A stretch of 64,000 nt of DNA from Siphonodentalium dalli (GCA_032622095.1 CP136066.1:203196978-203260977), one strand, 5' to 3'; shown: positions 48,650 through 60,451, counted from the first letter of the stretch. Notes: generated by a model from the sequence alone, not told the origin. Numbers and translations: made by a program.

Positions 48650-50402
48650 ACAAGAGAATGTATTGTGGCTCGGAGGAATGTGAAACGGTATGTAAAGAGA
48701 ACAAGTAATGTGAGAGGTGAAGGCATATGTGATGGAAGTAGGATTGCAAAGGGTGAGGAGATACCCGAAGAGGTTGAGCAAGGTGGTAGCGTGGTTAATG
48801 AATGTTGTGAGTCGAGCGGTGTGCTGGTAGATGTGGGGATTGGGGTGAGAAGATGGATGTTGAGGAACGAGGTAGCGTGGTTAATGAATGTTGTGAGTAG
48901 AGTGGTGTGCTGGTAGATGTGGCTGTGAGGGATCGGGAGATATGTGAGGAGACATGTGAAGAGATAGTGGTTGAACAAGGTGGTAGCATGGTTAATGAAT
49001 GTTGTGAGTCGAGCGGTGTGCTGGTAGATGTGGGGATTGGGGGTGAGAAGATGGATGTTGAGGAACGAGGTAGCGTGGTTAATGAATGTTGTGAGTAGAG
49101 TGGTGTGCTGGTAGATGTGGCTGTGAGGGATCGGGAGATATGTGAGGAGATATGTGAGGAGATAGTGGTTGAACAAGGTGGTAGCGTGGTTAATGAATGT
49201 TGTGAGTCGAGTGGTGTGCTGTTAGATGCGGTTGTGAGAGATCGGGAGATATGCGAGGAGACATGTGAAGAGATAGTGGTTGAACAGGGTGGTAGCATGG
49301 TTAATGAATGTTGTGAGTCGAGCGGTGTGCTGGTAGATGTGGGGATTGGGGGTGAGAGGATGGTGGTTGAGGAACGAGGTAGCGTGGTTAATGAATGCTG
49401 TGAGTCGAGTGATGTGCTGGTAGATGTGGCTGTGAGTGATCGGGAGATATGTGAGGAAATAGTGGTTGAACAGGGTGGTAGCGTGGTTAATGAATGTTGT
49501 GAGTCGAGTGATGTGCTGGTAGTTGTGGGGAGTCGGGAGATATGTGAGGATATATGTGAGGAGATGGAGGTTGAGGAATGTGGTAGCGTGGTTAATGCAT
49601 GTTGTGAGTCGAGAGATGTGGTCGTTGAGGGTGAGGAGATATGCACGATTGCGGAGGCAGATCCAGTTTGTAGCGAGATTAGCGCGTTTGAGTTTGATGT
49701 TGCAGCGGAAGTGGTTGTGGGTGGTTAGGAGATATGTGAGGAGGTCGAGGTCGAGCAAGGTAGCGTGGCCAGTGAAAGTTGTGAGCAGAGTGGTGAGCGC
49801 GTCGATGTGACTGTTGTTGGTGAGGACATAGTTGATGGAAGCTGGGTTGAACATGATTATTGCAAGAATTATGAGTCGAGCATGCACCAAGGTTCACATG
49901 TAGAGGTTGACGTGGAAATACGGGGCGAGCAGATATGTAAGGAGACGGTGGTTGAGCAAGGTGGTAGCGTGGTTAATGAATCCGGAGTGCATGATGCGGG
50001 TGTAGTTTTTGGAGATGGGGAGATATGTGAGGAGATGAAGGCTGAGAAAGGTAGAGGCGTGGTTGTAGAGGTAGGTACGATGAGTGAGTGTTGTGCGAAT
50101 GGAAAGGCAGATAGCATGATCCTGGTGTGAATAAGTACGTACTGGTTGAGTATCAGAAATCCATATACCCTGGTATTGTAGAAGAAATGTCTGAGTGTGA
50201 ATTGCTTGTTAAATGCATGAAGCGTGTTGGCGTTAAATATTATAACTGCTTTTGCTGGCCGAAAAAATGTAATGACATTTCTTGGTATAATTATGATGAA
50301 GTGATCGCGTTTATTCCAGATCCACAACTGATCGAGGGGTCTCATTCTCGTTTCGCTGTTGGTGAATGTGCGTGGGACTCGGCGATGAGTAAACTGTTTT
50401 AA
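48650..50402 (+). pseudogene. Repetitive Cys/Glu-rich protein with C-terminal compact domain, decayed
   Basis: A plus-strand frame encodes a ~66-residue repeat (198-bp period): blocks like EEIVVEQGGSVVNECCESS, VLVDVAVRDREICEE and VLVDVGIGGERM repeated to ~49,600, then diverged copies to 50,120. It is broken by a missing G near 48,845 and by TAG codons near 48,898, 49,096 and 49,726; intact units have TCG at the first two sites. After a further frame change near 50,112 come ~90 residues (YPGIVEEMSECELLVKCMKR ... WYNYDEVIAFIPDPQLIEG) with a W-Y-[ND]-x-[ED]-[DE]-V-x-x-x-IP-P pattern. I have seen this small SH3/tudor-like tail in many uncharacterised invertebrate and transposon-linked proteins; that is recollection, not proof. 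No promoter or upstream exon was identified. G-run indels could be sequencing errors. Confidence 0.55.
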
Positions 50403-50456
50403 AAGTTATCATTACTTCACCTCACTAATATACTTTTTTTTATATGTGAATATAAT

Positions 50457-50508
50457 CACAGGTCCCCAGAACAAAAATTGTGGTCAATTTTTGTTCTGGG
50501 GACCTGTG
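50457..50508. mobile_element. 52-bp perfect palindrome with 8-bp target duplication
   Basis: 24-bp arms beginning CACAGGTCCCCAGAAC flank a TGGT loop. The octamer AATATAAT is present immediately on both sides (50,449-50,456 and 50,509-50,516). It is essentially only the terminal repeats of a CACAGGTCCC-type foldback transposon. Confidence 0.85.
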
Positions 50509-50519
50509 AATATAATGAA

Positions 50520-52140
50520 GGTGAAATTCATGCTTGTAATGATGAATTCGAGCAACGTGCATCGGGATAGCTTATCTAACACCGGGAACGTGTACTTATA
50601 TTTATGAAACACGGACATGCACTTGTTTCAATTTATCTCAACCGAGCACAAAGCTAAACGAGACAGGTATATACGAAAGGGATTCAAATATACAATGTGT
50701 GCTAATTTACATGTATCCGGATAATCCCATAGCATATCCCTGTCGTACGTTACTCGAATCTATCACAATAGTTTAACCTACACACAATATTCTTTATCCT
50801 TACATATTTTCCAGTACGCGGGCACCTCTTCACCACATAGTTGTATTATATTTAAACACAAACGAATGTTAGTGTACGTTCATATTATTTCATCTGATAA
50901 AGCAAGGGATAGAGTGTTCACCCGACTATAACCAATGTCTATCGTGTAACGAAAATTTATTTACTATAGCACAAGACATGATGGTATTCAGTTAACAATA
51001 TTCGTTATACCATGCATATGTGTACTAAATGTGTAAAAAAAAAAACAGTGGAGCATTTATTATGAAAAGAAATTCCACAAATTGAACCTCGTTTTATATA
51101 ATAGCCTGTATATATGCTATGCGCCTTTTTTGGTCAATCGTGTAATCTTTACTGTAACGCACATCATATATTGATATAGAAATACGCGTCAGAAAACATC
51201 ATTAAGTATTTGGGACATGAATTCTCGCGATACTCGCCATAATATTGAATTTGCACTGATGTCAGTACATGATTATGATACCTATATGTATACAAATGAC
51301 ATTTCGCATATGACTGTGTCAGTTGTGTAACGTTGTGGTCCTCACTGTAACAAAGCCTATTCCTACATCGTATTCCAATCGTCAGATATCCTGATTGTGT
51401 AGTTCGTCGCTGTATTTTCTTTATGAATAACAGGTTTTATCATCTTGTTAGCATATTTCGTAACTCTGGAATTCGACATGGCTTTTATACAGAAATTTAT
51501 CAGATATTGTCCACCCCGTAGCAAATATGTGTCTTTCGTGTTGCGCTGAAGTCCGTCGTGTAACACATATTATTTTTTAATCTATAAATGAAACGTTATA
51601 TATTTCAATTCCAGTTTTGTTCAATATTTGGTGGACAAGGAGTGTCCAATTCAATATTATGTTAGAAAGTGTGTGACATTCGATTATCTTGATTTCATAA
51701 AGTTTAATGTTGTGTTGAAATTAAATTTTTCTGAGAAAAATGTGTTCCATTGTGACCCCCATTGAAAACCAGCTATACAAAGGGTAAATGTTTTCTCGAT
51801 CTATGCATTACCGGTCAATACTCAATTCGGATCAAAAAGTACTCCAATATCTCTATTCTGAAAAATGATATACCGGATGACAATACTGTTACAGAAGAGA
51901 CATAATTTCCAGACATCCACCATTCATAGCATCATAAAATATCAGTGCTGGATGTTTAAGCTCGAACTTCAGTCGTTTCTTCCAGTTCAATAGCTATATA
52001 TCTCGAAATGATAACAACTTTCCCCATTATCGGAACTAAAAAAATGCCATGTGGCATATCTGTAATTTTGACCAAAATTGATATTGACTCATATATCGAC
52101 TATAAGGGAGCTGTCAGCCTATAGTATCAGGACGAGCTAT
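50520..52140. other. Intergenic, AT-rich, no gene recognised
   Basis: There are repeated words such as GTGTAACG and ACTGTAACG at 51,150-51,570, perhaps related to the diverged repeat left of 48.3 kb. A segment at 52,060-52,105 is an inverted match to 46,090-46,135 (GAGTCAATATCAATTTTGGT). No coding or RNA gene seen. Confidence 0.35.
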
Positions 52141-52142
52141 AC

Positions 52143-52440
52143 ATCCCGCTGACCGTTATGAGTAATGACAGACCTTGTAAGACAACCGTCTGGCTTAAGA
52201 ATCATACCCCATGTAGCGATCAAATGCAGCCGACCTGGAGTGAGCCAGAACATCGTGGTGCCGTATCTGATCCTGTGAGTGATTCCCCTTATATATAGTT
52301 CGTTTTGAATTCCTTGACACCTACATTCGTGGGTTTGAAATTCAGGTGACGTGCTGTCGACTTTATACTGATATATCCGCTTTATTTTAAAGCAATATTC
52401 GGTTTGAGGCCTCAAATTATACCAGGTAAGTCTAATATCA
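52143..52440. repeat. Dispersed repeat, second copy
   Basis: Partner of 39,495-39,720. The minus-strand 117-codon open frame across it has a fibronectin-like look near its start (WYNLRPQTEYCFKIK), but the DNA-level repetition and lack of the same frame in the other copy argue against a gene. Confidence 0.65.
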
Positions 52441-53150
52441 TATCGAATTGCGGTCATGTTGTTGTGATCAAGAAATGTCGATAAAGGCAACTATTTTATT
52501 CAACTTTCTAATACCCGGAATTAAAGGCTTAATTGTTCAAGTCACTGAATCTATAGAAACATCTGGTACGAAACACGAAAAGAGCGCGCGTTCATTGTCA
52601 GTATGATCCTGTTATGGTAAAATAAAGAACGTTCATGGTCAGTATGTTCCTTATTTGGTGAAAATAATGAGCGTTCATGGTCAGTATTCCCCTTAACTAT
52701 GTGGGTATAAAAATAGATTTCGATGTCCGTAACAACTCCATAGGGGGCCCACCGCTCCTGCTAAATCCGTCCGAAATCGTAAAATCGTCCAGTGCGCAAT
52801 CGCGTGGCTCCTCTGCCTTTCCGGCGACAGAAAGTATACCATTCACAGAAATTGAACTCAAATATACGTAAATATGAGTATTTTATGTAAGAAAATTACA
52901 TTTCCCCCTCACTAAAAGGTCATTCCGTATATGCAAAGCGGCTCGCGGTCCGCAGGATTCATAAACCTGAAATTCTTTGTATTTTTCCCGAACCTCATAT
53001 AATTTCCAGTGCTTTTTACTATGAAAAATCCGGAAGCGTTCTGAGTGGAACATGTGCTCAATTTCAATAGAATCTTCAGTTTATCGTCATCTTGGTATTG
53101 TTTTTAATATTACCAATCAGAATCACTGTCATGAGAAGTTCGTTATTTTG

Positions 53151-53550
53151 TTAACCCTTTACCCAACAGAACGGCCCTGTGCCAATGCATTCTCTTATAT
53201 ATGCGAGTCGACCATAGGTCGCCTCGCATATATAAGATAATGCATTGGCTTAACACATTAAAAATTATAAAATTGTTAAAGAATGTAAAAAAAAAATGGT
53301 AAAAAGTGTTAAAAAAAGTTTTTTTTAGGCCAATGCATTCTATTATATATGCGAGGCGACCTATGGTCGACTCTCATATATAAGAGAATGCATTGGCACA
53401 GGGCTTAACTGTAACTATCACAATGTGGTCAAGGAGCCGATTCCAATGATATCCATATTTGTATGGTTCTATTGAGACAGACCGAAGATATTTTAGGCTG
53501 TTGAAGCTTTATTTGGCCGGTTTTGGCCGGTTTGTTGGGTAAAGGGTTAA
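53151..53550 (-). mobile_element. TTAA-flanked piggyBac-like MITE, copy G
   Basis: Complete ends with TTAA on both sides. Stem changes at AAGATAATGC (53,232), CATTCTATTATA (53,336) and CTCTCATATA (53,372) make its hairpins less perfect than in other copies. Confidence 0.92.
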
Positions 53551-53719
53551 AACAAGGTTTATAAAACATCTCAAAATGATACGTTGCCTTTGCGATAACA
53601 TGATACACGACGGGTGCGCATTCGGCGAAAGTGCACCAGTGCGAAATCGTCACCTCAGTGTGCTTTCATGTTGATATCGATGCTTCGCGGTTTCCATGAA
53701 GCTATTTGTGCTGATAAGC

Positions 53720-53960
53720 AGGGACGTGGCGACGGGCGGTGATTATGTCGAGTGTATACCGTCCCCACAGGGACGTGACGAGAGCGGGTGGTAGATTGAA
53801 ATGTGTTAGTTGGTCGATTTTCCAACCAATAATTAGTGATAAATGTTTTGTTTTAGACCAAACGTAGCAATTTTTTCGATGTTTAGTTCAAAGTTTGGTA
53901 AGAAATTGCTCGTGAGGGAGGTCACTATCAAGTGGAAAGTTACCAACAATAGTGTGTGAT
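53720..53960. mobile_element. Degraded hAT-type element(s), CAGGGACG family
   Basis: CAGGGACGTGGCGACGGGCGG at 53,721 and CAGGGACGTGACGAGAGCGG at 53,771 are two left termini 50 bp apart, followed by a body fragment (GATTTTCCAACCAATAATTAG). The right end is not found. Confidence 0.6.
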
Positions 53961-53999
53961 ATGTCTCCCATGCTTTTTCACAGAGTGTGAACGAACAGG

Positions 54000-55340
54000 T
54001 TAGAGTATTATCAATAATATGAATGTCCATGCACTCAAATTGTCGAGAATTTGGATTATGTAATCAAGAACAGAAGATTCAGATGACAATCGGTGTTCTC
54101 GTTCAGTCAAAGTGGGTGATTGTTCGTGACCAAACATATCAACTTGCCCCAATTTCTTTCCAAATCCCATTGAAATTTTACTTGCCATCACGTCTCAAAG
54201 TTTTCAAATTGGGACCATGCGAAATTAATATTGGCCTTCTGTGGATCCAGCTCCGTCGGTTCTCTCGAATCGTCATCAATACATCTGGGTCCTCCCAAAA
54301 CGAATGCATTTTCCGTGAAAGAGTCGGTATATAACTCCCCAAAAGTGTCGCGTTGTTGGTGAATACCGCATCTCCTTGGAATTGGAACATTCCATAAATC
54401 GCACGACACCCATGAATAATTGTAACGAGATGTTTCTCATTGGAAATGTTCCAGCTGATAGTTGTCGGAGAAACGATAACCAGTCATCTATCCGATTATC
54501 TTTTCCCAGTGTTTCTAAAGCTGATGGAAGAAGTTGGTTGATTTCTTCCATTATATCTTTTATCTCAGCCGGGCAGAAAGGTATTTGGCCATCTTTGAAC
54601 ATTTCATGCGGATTTGTCACGGAAGGCCCACTACACAGTCCATACGAACTCTCCCATTGCACAATCGGCTTCGTCGAACAATTTCTTTCCGGCATGTACA
54701 GCTTTCATGGGTGCGTTGAGTTGTGTAATCTTATAAGATGGCACGCCAGGGCTGTCTGCACCTATAGCACACGCCGTACTCGATACCACGACATTTTCTT
54801 TTCCAGTTTCATTGAAATCTCGTTAAGAATGAGGCCGCTTAGACCATGGTTCATATCATTTGGCGAGATTCCGAAATGGAATGAAACATGCTTGTCTTTG
54901 TGACCAGTGTCTTGGTCTTCTGTCCTTACCAACAGTGATAGCTCATTGCCAACATGGATTTCCTCTGCATGTTTTAATGCGTCAGTGGAACTATCGTGCC
55001 TTATTCTACATTGGTAACATCTATGCATCTATAAATGCACATATATTAGATAACATGTCATTATGTTCGGGTATAACGCCGATACTGTACTAAATTGTCC
55101 ATTAAATATGTGCAATATCGAAATTCTTTATCGTGGGTGCGCACTGGATGGAACTTATCATTTTTGCTCGTTTTCGAACTGGAGCCATACAAAATTCGCA
55201 CTGGAGCCACCGGGTGCTTGTCTTTGAATGTGCCACCTGTAGATGTTTTGAGATTGTTCGTGAATATGTTTGCATTTTCGTGTTCCGGAATATGGTTTGC
55301 CCAATGGAATGTCCCACTTCTGATCTAAAAACAAACTTTA
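54000..55340 (-). pseudogene. Frameshifted multi-domain protein gene of unknown family
   Basis: Minus-strand open segments in alternating frames follow each other head to tail: a Lys/Thr-rich stretch (NNLKTSTGGTFKDKHPVAPV) near 55,250-55,090; a C2-H2-like finger (CYQCRIRHDSSTDALKHAEE then IH) near 55,020-54,960 followed by SFHFGISPNDMNHGLSGLIL; a 139-residue segment (FCPAEIKDIMEEINQLLPSA, then MRYSPTTRHFWGVIYRLFHG) at 54,695-54,276; and a tail (ELDPQKANINFAWSQFENFE). The changes of frame near 55,080, 54,770, 54,640 and 54,300 without other stops point to recent decay of one gene. The FWGVIYRLF...GK.IRF region resembles a multicopy protein of invertebrate genomes I cannot name. It lies inside the 52,744-55,630 inverted repeats. 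Confidence 0.5.
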
Positions 55341-55677
55341 CCGCCGAAGGTTACGGTAAAATGTCGAAAACGAAGTGATAAACTCTTAATTGTTTAATCT
55401 TTCGTGAGTGTTGCAAATCAAATTAAAAACACACGTATGCAAACGGTCATACTGAACAAATTACAACACAATTTTTAATGAATAATGTAGATTGTTAACA
55501 AAAGAATTGCCATTTTAAGTGCTGCGACGCTGATTTTCACAACATTTCAGTGAGGGCAACTTAGCATTTATCGATGCGCACTGGACGATTTTACGTTTTC
55601 GGACGGATTTATCAGGAGCGGTGGGTCCCCAGTGAACTCGGTCATCGTATACAGGGTGGATTTTAATTATCTTTTTT

Positions 55678-56153
55678 GTCCCCCGAAAAATTAATTTTCG
55701 GGGGACTATAGAAACTGGCTCCGTCCGTCCGTCAGTCTGTCCGTCCGTCACACTTTTGAGTACCTTCATGGTGTAATCAACTCCTCCTACAGTTTTCATC
55801 CTAGAAACTTCAGAATATTGTTGCCCATATATTGAAGATGTGCAACATGTATATAGATGACGGAAAAAATATTTTTTTACGGAGTTATTAACCTATTTCG
55901 ACTTAGAAAATTGCAACATTTTTTATAATTTTCTGTATGAGGGCACCTTCATGGTGTAATCAACTCCTCCTACAGTTTTGATCGTAGATATTTGAAACTT
56001 CAGAGTATTGTTACCCACATATTGGAGATGTGCAACATGTATATAGATGACGAAATTATTTTTGTTACCGAGTTATTAACCCTTTTCGACATTTAAAAAA
56101 AAAAATTATTTCTTTAACAAAGCGGCATCGACTTGTCACGTTTTCGGGGGGAC
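55678..56153. mobile_element. GTCCCCCGAAAA-type inverted-repeat element with internal 183-bp repeat
   Basis: It opens with a GTCCCCCGAAAA/TTTTCGGGGGAC hairpin, then CTCCGTCCGTCCGTC, then two copies (55,762 and 55,945; period 183) of ACCTTCATGGTGTAATCAAC. It closes with TTTTCGGGGGGAC at 56,141-56,153. This layout is common as a dispersed element in marine invertebrates. No ORF. Confidence 0.75.
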
Positions 56154-56159
56154 ACTGTG

Positions 56160-57460
56160 GTCGGTTGACCTTTTATTTGTATACGAATGAACCACCGCGG
56201 GGCAGGACTTCCCCGGCGCAGGGGCCATATACGATCCCCGACATGGGGCTATATATAGGATCCTTGAAGCTAACGGGCTGACCATTTCGATCATCCATTC
56301 TTTGCAGAGTTATGGCCTTTAAAGTCAAATTACTTCTGCGCTAATATATTAGATATCTGTATCTCAGTCATCGCGCGTGTTTGAATAATCTTTAGCACGC
56401 CAATTGGACAGCACGAAGGGAACACTATCAATAACATGTAACATGTTTTTGGTTTTGTTTTTACATTCCTTTCTTTTGAAGTTATGGCCCTTATAGTGTA
56501 AAATACAACCATCTATGTATCTCCGTCATCTTAGATCAGATGCGAATTATATTTGGTATGGTATACGCTTTGTCACGGAGTCCAGAACTTTGACATATAT
56601 ATATGTATAGCACTTAAAAACTGAACAATGCTGGATGGATCCAATCTGTCCGCGACTCGGTGACAATGCGTATAGTCGTGAACAACAATGGGATGAAGAA
56701 TAATTTAGGTCTTTCATATTTTTGCACATGTATTTAAACGGACATGGCTCATTACGAGTGTCTATACGTAAATTGGAAGGAGGTATAAGATAGGTTGACA
56801 AATAACACGAAATGTTGAACGCTCTTTTATGTTATTTGCGCCGTGGAGTTTGCTGTTTTTGTTTGGGACCCAAACATGCATCGTGTTCAAAGTTGTATTT
56901 TTTATGACTTTTATACGTCTTATGGGACATATAATGTTCACAGAAAGGTAGTTCAAGTATGTATAGACCTAATTAGACACCGGAAATAATTCAAAAGCGA
57001 ATATTATTTGGTTGGAGTGCAAACCGCCATGTGCATGGCTTTAACCTATGAGCGTGCATTGGGTCACTTTAAGCATGCATGTTCAAAGAAATTCGACACA
57101 ATAGTAACATTGGAAATTATCGTACGATAACCAACTGAAGCCAGGTAAGACAGAACCTCACAAACAGGGATTGACTATTCCGGGGAACAGGAACAGAACG
57201 AGGAACAGGAACAGGTAATTCCGGGTAACCAAGTGACTATTCCGGGTAACAAGAACAGATTTAAAAAATCAATTGTTTCGCGTTCTACGCTATACGAAAC
57301 AATACATATTAGTATCTCCACAGCGGTGAATCGGCAAATAGCACCCCCGATATACGGATATCGATCAGATTATTCGTAGCAAGTCGCCATTTATCGCAAA
57401 ATACGCAATAATAATGTCCAATATCCATAGAAATGGGAAATGTATCAATCACACTATACC
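56160..57460. other. Intergenic, no gene recognised
   Basis: A GGAACAGGAACAG-rich patch at 57,180-57,260 and scattered short frames are all I see. Confidence 0.35.
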
Positions 57461-57462
57461 CA

Positions 57463-57704
57463 ATATGCCCTATCACTAACTCGCGGCCATTTTGGATCCA
57501 CCAGGTCCGGTTCCGTGGTTTCATAGATTCATCCAGCCCCGGTTCCGGCATGGTTTCAGTGTTTCAGGTCAAAGTTTTGGACTAGCATTTCCATATATGG
57601 AGCTTTTGAATTATTCATGACTTCCATATATGGAAAGTTAAGTAAAACCACGGAACCGGACCTCGTGGATCCAAAATGGCCGCGAGTTAGTGATAGGGCA
57701 TATT
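57463..57704. mobile_element. TIR element, ATATGCCCTATCACTAACTC ends
   Basis: Arms 57,463-57,520 and 57,646-57,704 are near-perfect inverted repeats including CGCGGCCATTTTGGATCCAC and GGTCCGGTTCCGTGGTT. The loop contains two TTCCATATATGGA palindromes. A related segment lies near 19,390-19,520. Confidence 0.88.
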
Positions 57705-58653
57705 CTGACACATGGAAGTTTATGGTGCTTTTTGTTTAAAGAATATCTTGTCAAACTTTTAAAAATGATTGACGTCTGTTCCGGGCGAAATTTATCAGGA
57801 ATAGGAACAGATTCTTCGTCGAAAATCTCATATTTTTCGCAACTGACACAAAACTAGCGAAACTTATTCTAAAAACAGGAAGAATATAACCCCTGCTGTC
57901 TAATTAATTATGAGATGTTGGTGTTTATTTTGAGATGTTCTGTTTAAAAAAACTTCGACAAATTACTGACTGATTGGTATCCGGGCGGCTGAATTTTCCA
58001 ACAGAATCGTCGTTACTGACTGATGGGTGTCTGGGGGAGGGAATCGTCGTAGCAGATCACAGGAATTTATTCAAGACCTAATCGGTATGTTGCTTCGGTT
58101 GGCTTTTCATTTGAAGTGAAACTTCCCCAATCAGTATAAAACTGGTATCAGAATGAACCCTTTATCAGCCTTATCAGTTGTTTCTGTTATCTTAAACGAG
58201 TGCCATTAATTGTCCGACACTAAATGATTCTACCCAATTTACAAGCGCAGTTATTCGACATGTGGTGTTAGAATTTGATTCATCACGCCATTGCGTTGCG
58301 TCATACGGCCGTGCTCGTTCTTCCATGACCGACCACGGAGCAGCAATGAAGATAAGAAGCTGATACGGGGTGATTTGATGATGGTTTCTGCTATTAGCGC
58401 CTCAGTTTATAGACGATTTCATCGAAGTGACGTTTTGTCAATTAGATAACGATACATTGCTCTTTGGAAAATCCACATTGCCGAAAATAACTATCTAACC
58501 TGACCTGCCTGATAGGCTATAACGAATTAAAATTGAGTTTTCGTTCGAAAATGGTGTAGGCCGAATGTGTTACGATCATCTATAGCCATAAATTGAACTA
58601 CAGATCCTGTATTTGCGAACATCACTTTTACGTTACGGGGTTCTGCTATTACA

Positions 58654-59094
58654 TTAACCCTTTACCCAACAAACCGGCCAAAAATGGCCAAATAAAGCTT
58701 CAACAGCCTAAAATATCTTCGGTCTGTCTCAATAACACCATACAAATATGGATATCATTGGAACCGGTTCATTGACCACATTGTGATGGTTACAGTTATG
58801 CCCTGTGCCAATGCATTCTCTTATATATGCGAGTCGACCATAGATCGCCTCGCATATATAAGAGAATGCATTGGCCTAAAAAAAATCTTTTTTAACACTT
58901 TTTACCATTTTTTCTTACATTCTTTAACAATTTTATAATTTTTTCTTACATTTTTTAACAATTTTTATAATATTTTTGTATATTCTTTGACAATTTTATC
59001 ATTTTTAATATGTGTTAAGCCAATGCATTCTCTTATATATGCGAGGCGACCTATGGTCGACTCGCATATATAAGAGAATGCATTGGCACAGGGT
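58654..59094 (+). mobile_element. TTAA-flanked piggyBac-like MITE, copy H (right end lost)
   Basis: The left terminus TTAACCCTTTACCCAAC is intact. The right side stops at CACAGGGTAAA after hairpin 2 without the terminal CCC/TTAA. The spacer is longer than usual because a TTTTTTAACAATTTTTATAA segment is duplicated. Confidence 0.9.
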
Positions 59095-59660
59095 AAAAAA
59101 ATCAAGCATCTATAGCATCTGGCTGTCGGTTGTTTTTGCGATGAAGGCCCCAGAATATCAATTGATAAAATAAAATAAGCCAAACTATTTGTGCGAGCAT
59201 GTTTTTACTGGCACGTTTGTATGGCATTTGTGCAGGCATTTTCTCATTGAAACCCCTATGGTACCAGAATATGAACGGTAACGTGCATACACTGCAAATA
59301 CAAATGTTCAGATTTGAACACCAAAAATGCAACAGATATTGAAGTATGTGTTCAATGTTGAACACTAGCGTTCAAAATAGTTAACACATACATGCGTTCA
59401 GAACACATGCAACAGATATTGAACACCAAACAGGCGTTCAATGGAGTAATTTGAACTCTATGTGTTCAAATTTTTTAACGCTGGTGTTCAATTTTGAACA
59501 CTATGTGTTCAAAGTGTTCAAATTTTTAACGCTGGTGTTCAAATGTTTTTAACGCTTGTGTTCAATTTTGAATACTATGTGTTCAAATGTTTTTAACGCT
59601 GGTGTTCAATTTTGAGTACTATGTGTTCAAATTTTTAAACGCTACTAGTGTTCAAAGATA

Positions 59661-60295
59661 TTAACACTGGCATTCAAGTTTGAACACTAGTGTCGTGTCG
59701 TCCTCGTTGGACAACACAGACCCTGTCTTGAAAACAGCAGCCTTTGCCTTTTTCTTTGGTGGTGGTGAGTTCAAACCATCAACGTGGCCACCTTTCTTCT
59801 TTTCTGCCATTCGCATATGCCGAATTTTCTGGGAAAACTGATGAAGTAGGAAACTCTGAAAATATCAATAATATTTGGTCATTTATATGTGACCATAATA
59901 TGTGACCATAAGAATCATGACATGATTTGTACATGCTGCACATATGATTATGAAGCAAAACCAATTTACAGGTGCTCAGTCAGTGATATATTCTATAACT
60001 TCTATACTACTAGTAGTACTACTAGTTCCAAATTTGTATTTTGAAAGAAATGTATGTAGCCTAGGCCTATACTTATAATATATACCACCGAATAGATCTA
60101 CAATTTTCTACATGCATGACTACTATATACGTATTCCGAATTGTCAAGGTTATACGTATAGCAACTTATACTGATGAAAATGAATAATTATGAGTTCATG
60201 ATGATGAAAATTGAAATTACATAATTTCTAAATTATGGGTACAATAATTTAATGTGGATACTCACCACTAACGTGCACGTAGAATATATGTCCAT
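59661..60295 (-). CDS. Two-exon small ORF inside TIR element, probable captured gene 5' end
   Basis: Exon 1 codes 10 residues from an ATG at 60,295 and ends TTAGTG|GTGAGTAT (donor at 60,265). Exon 2 begins after TGATATTTTCAG at 59,855 and joins in phase 0. The spliced ORF has 74 residues: a short hydrophobic/basic start, then MAEKKKGGHVDG, LNSPPPKKKAKAA (nuclear-localisation-like), VFKTGSVLSNEDD, and a tail TTLVFKLECQC with its stop codon inside the transposon arm. Normal composition, consensus splice sites and an upstream CRE cluster support a gene start; the family is unknown. The last ~10 codons come from arm sequence, so the original exon was probably truncated on capture. An internal ATG at 59,810 could also serve. 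Whether it is expressed cannot be told. Confidence 0.45.
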
Positions 60296-60451
60296 GCGTC
60301 GAAATAAAACAAATCCGCTAAGCCTATTTACTGAACATCGAGTTTCTTGAGCCACACAAATTTTACAATAACACAACCACAATGGCGCTATTCATGTATC
60401 TCTGCTAATTAAATTATTTCCCTCCAAATCATCATTTGCGCGCGTAATAGC

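Larger units (their letters stand above)
52744..55630. mobile_element. ~2.9-kb unit with ~55-bp terminal inverted repeats
   Basis: The left arm 52,744-52,797 (GGGGCCCACCGCTCCTG, CTAAATCCGTCCGAAA, CGTAAAATCGTCCAGTGCGC) is the inverse of the right arm 55,576-55,630 with few mismatches. Between them lie a minus-strand protein pseudogene (54,000-55,340) and two younger insertions (53,151 and 53,720). No convincing target duplication was found, so a transposon is inferred from arms plus contents; a simple pair of inverted repeats remains possible. Confidence 0.55.

Noticed and set aside
48550-49890. Three long minus-strand Ser/Thr/His frames as a mucin-like gene
   Set aside because: They are antisense to a repeat that keeps frame on the plus strand and leads into a plus-strand domain.
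52137-52490. 117-codon frame with a fibronectin-like beginning
   Set aside because: The DNA is a dispersed repeat with a second copy at 39.5 kb where the frame is not kept.
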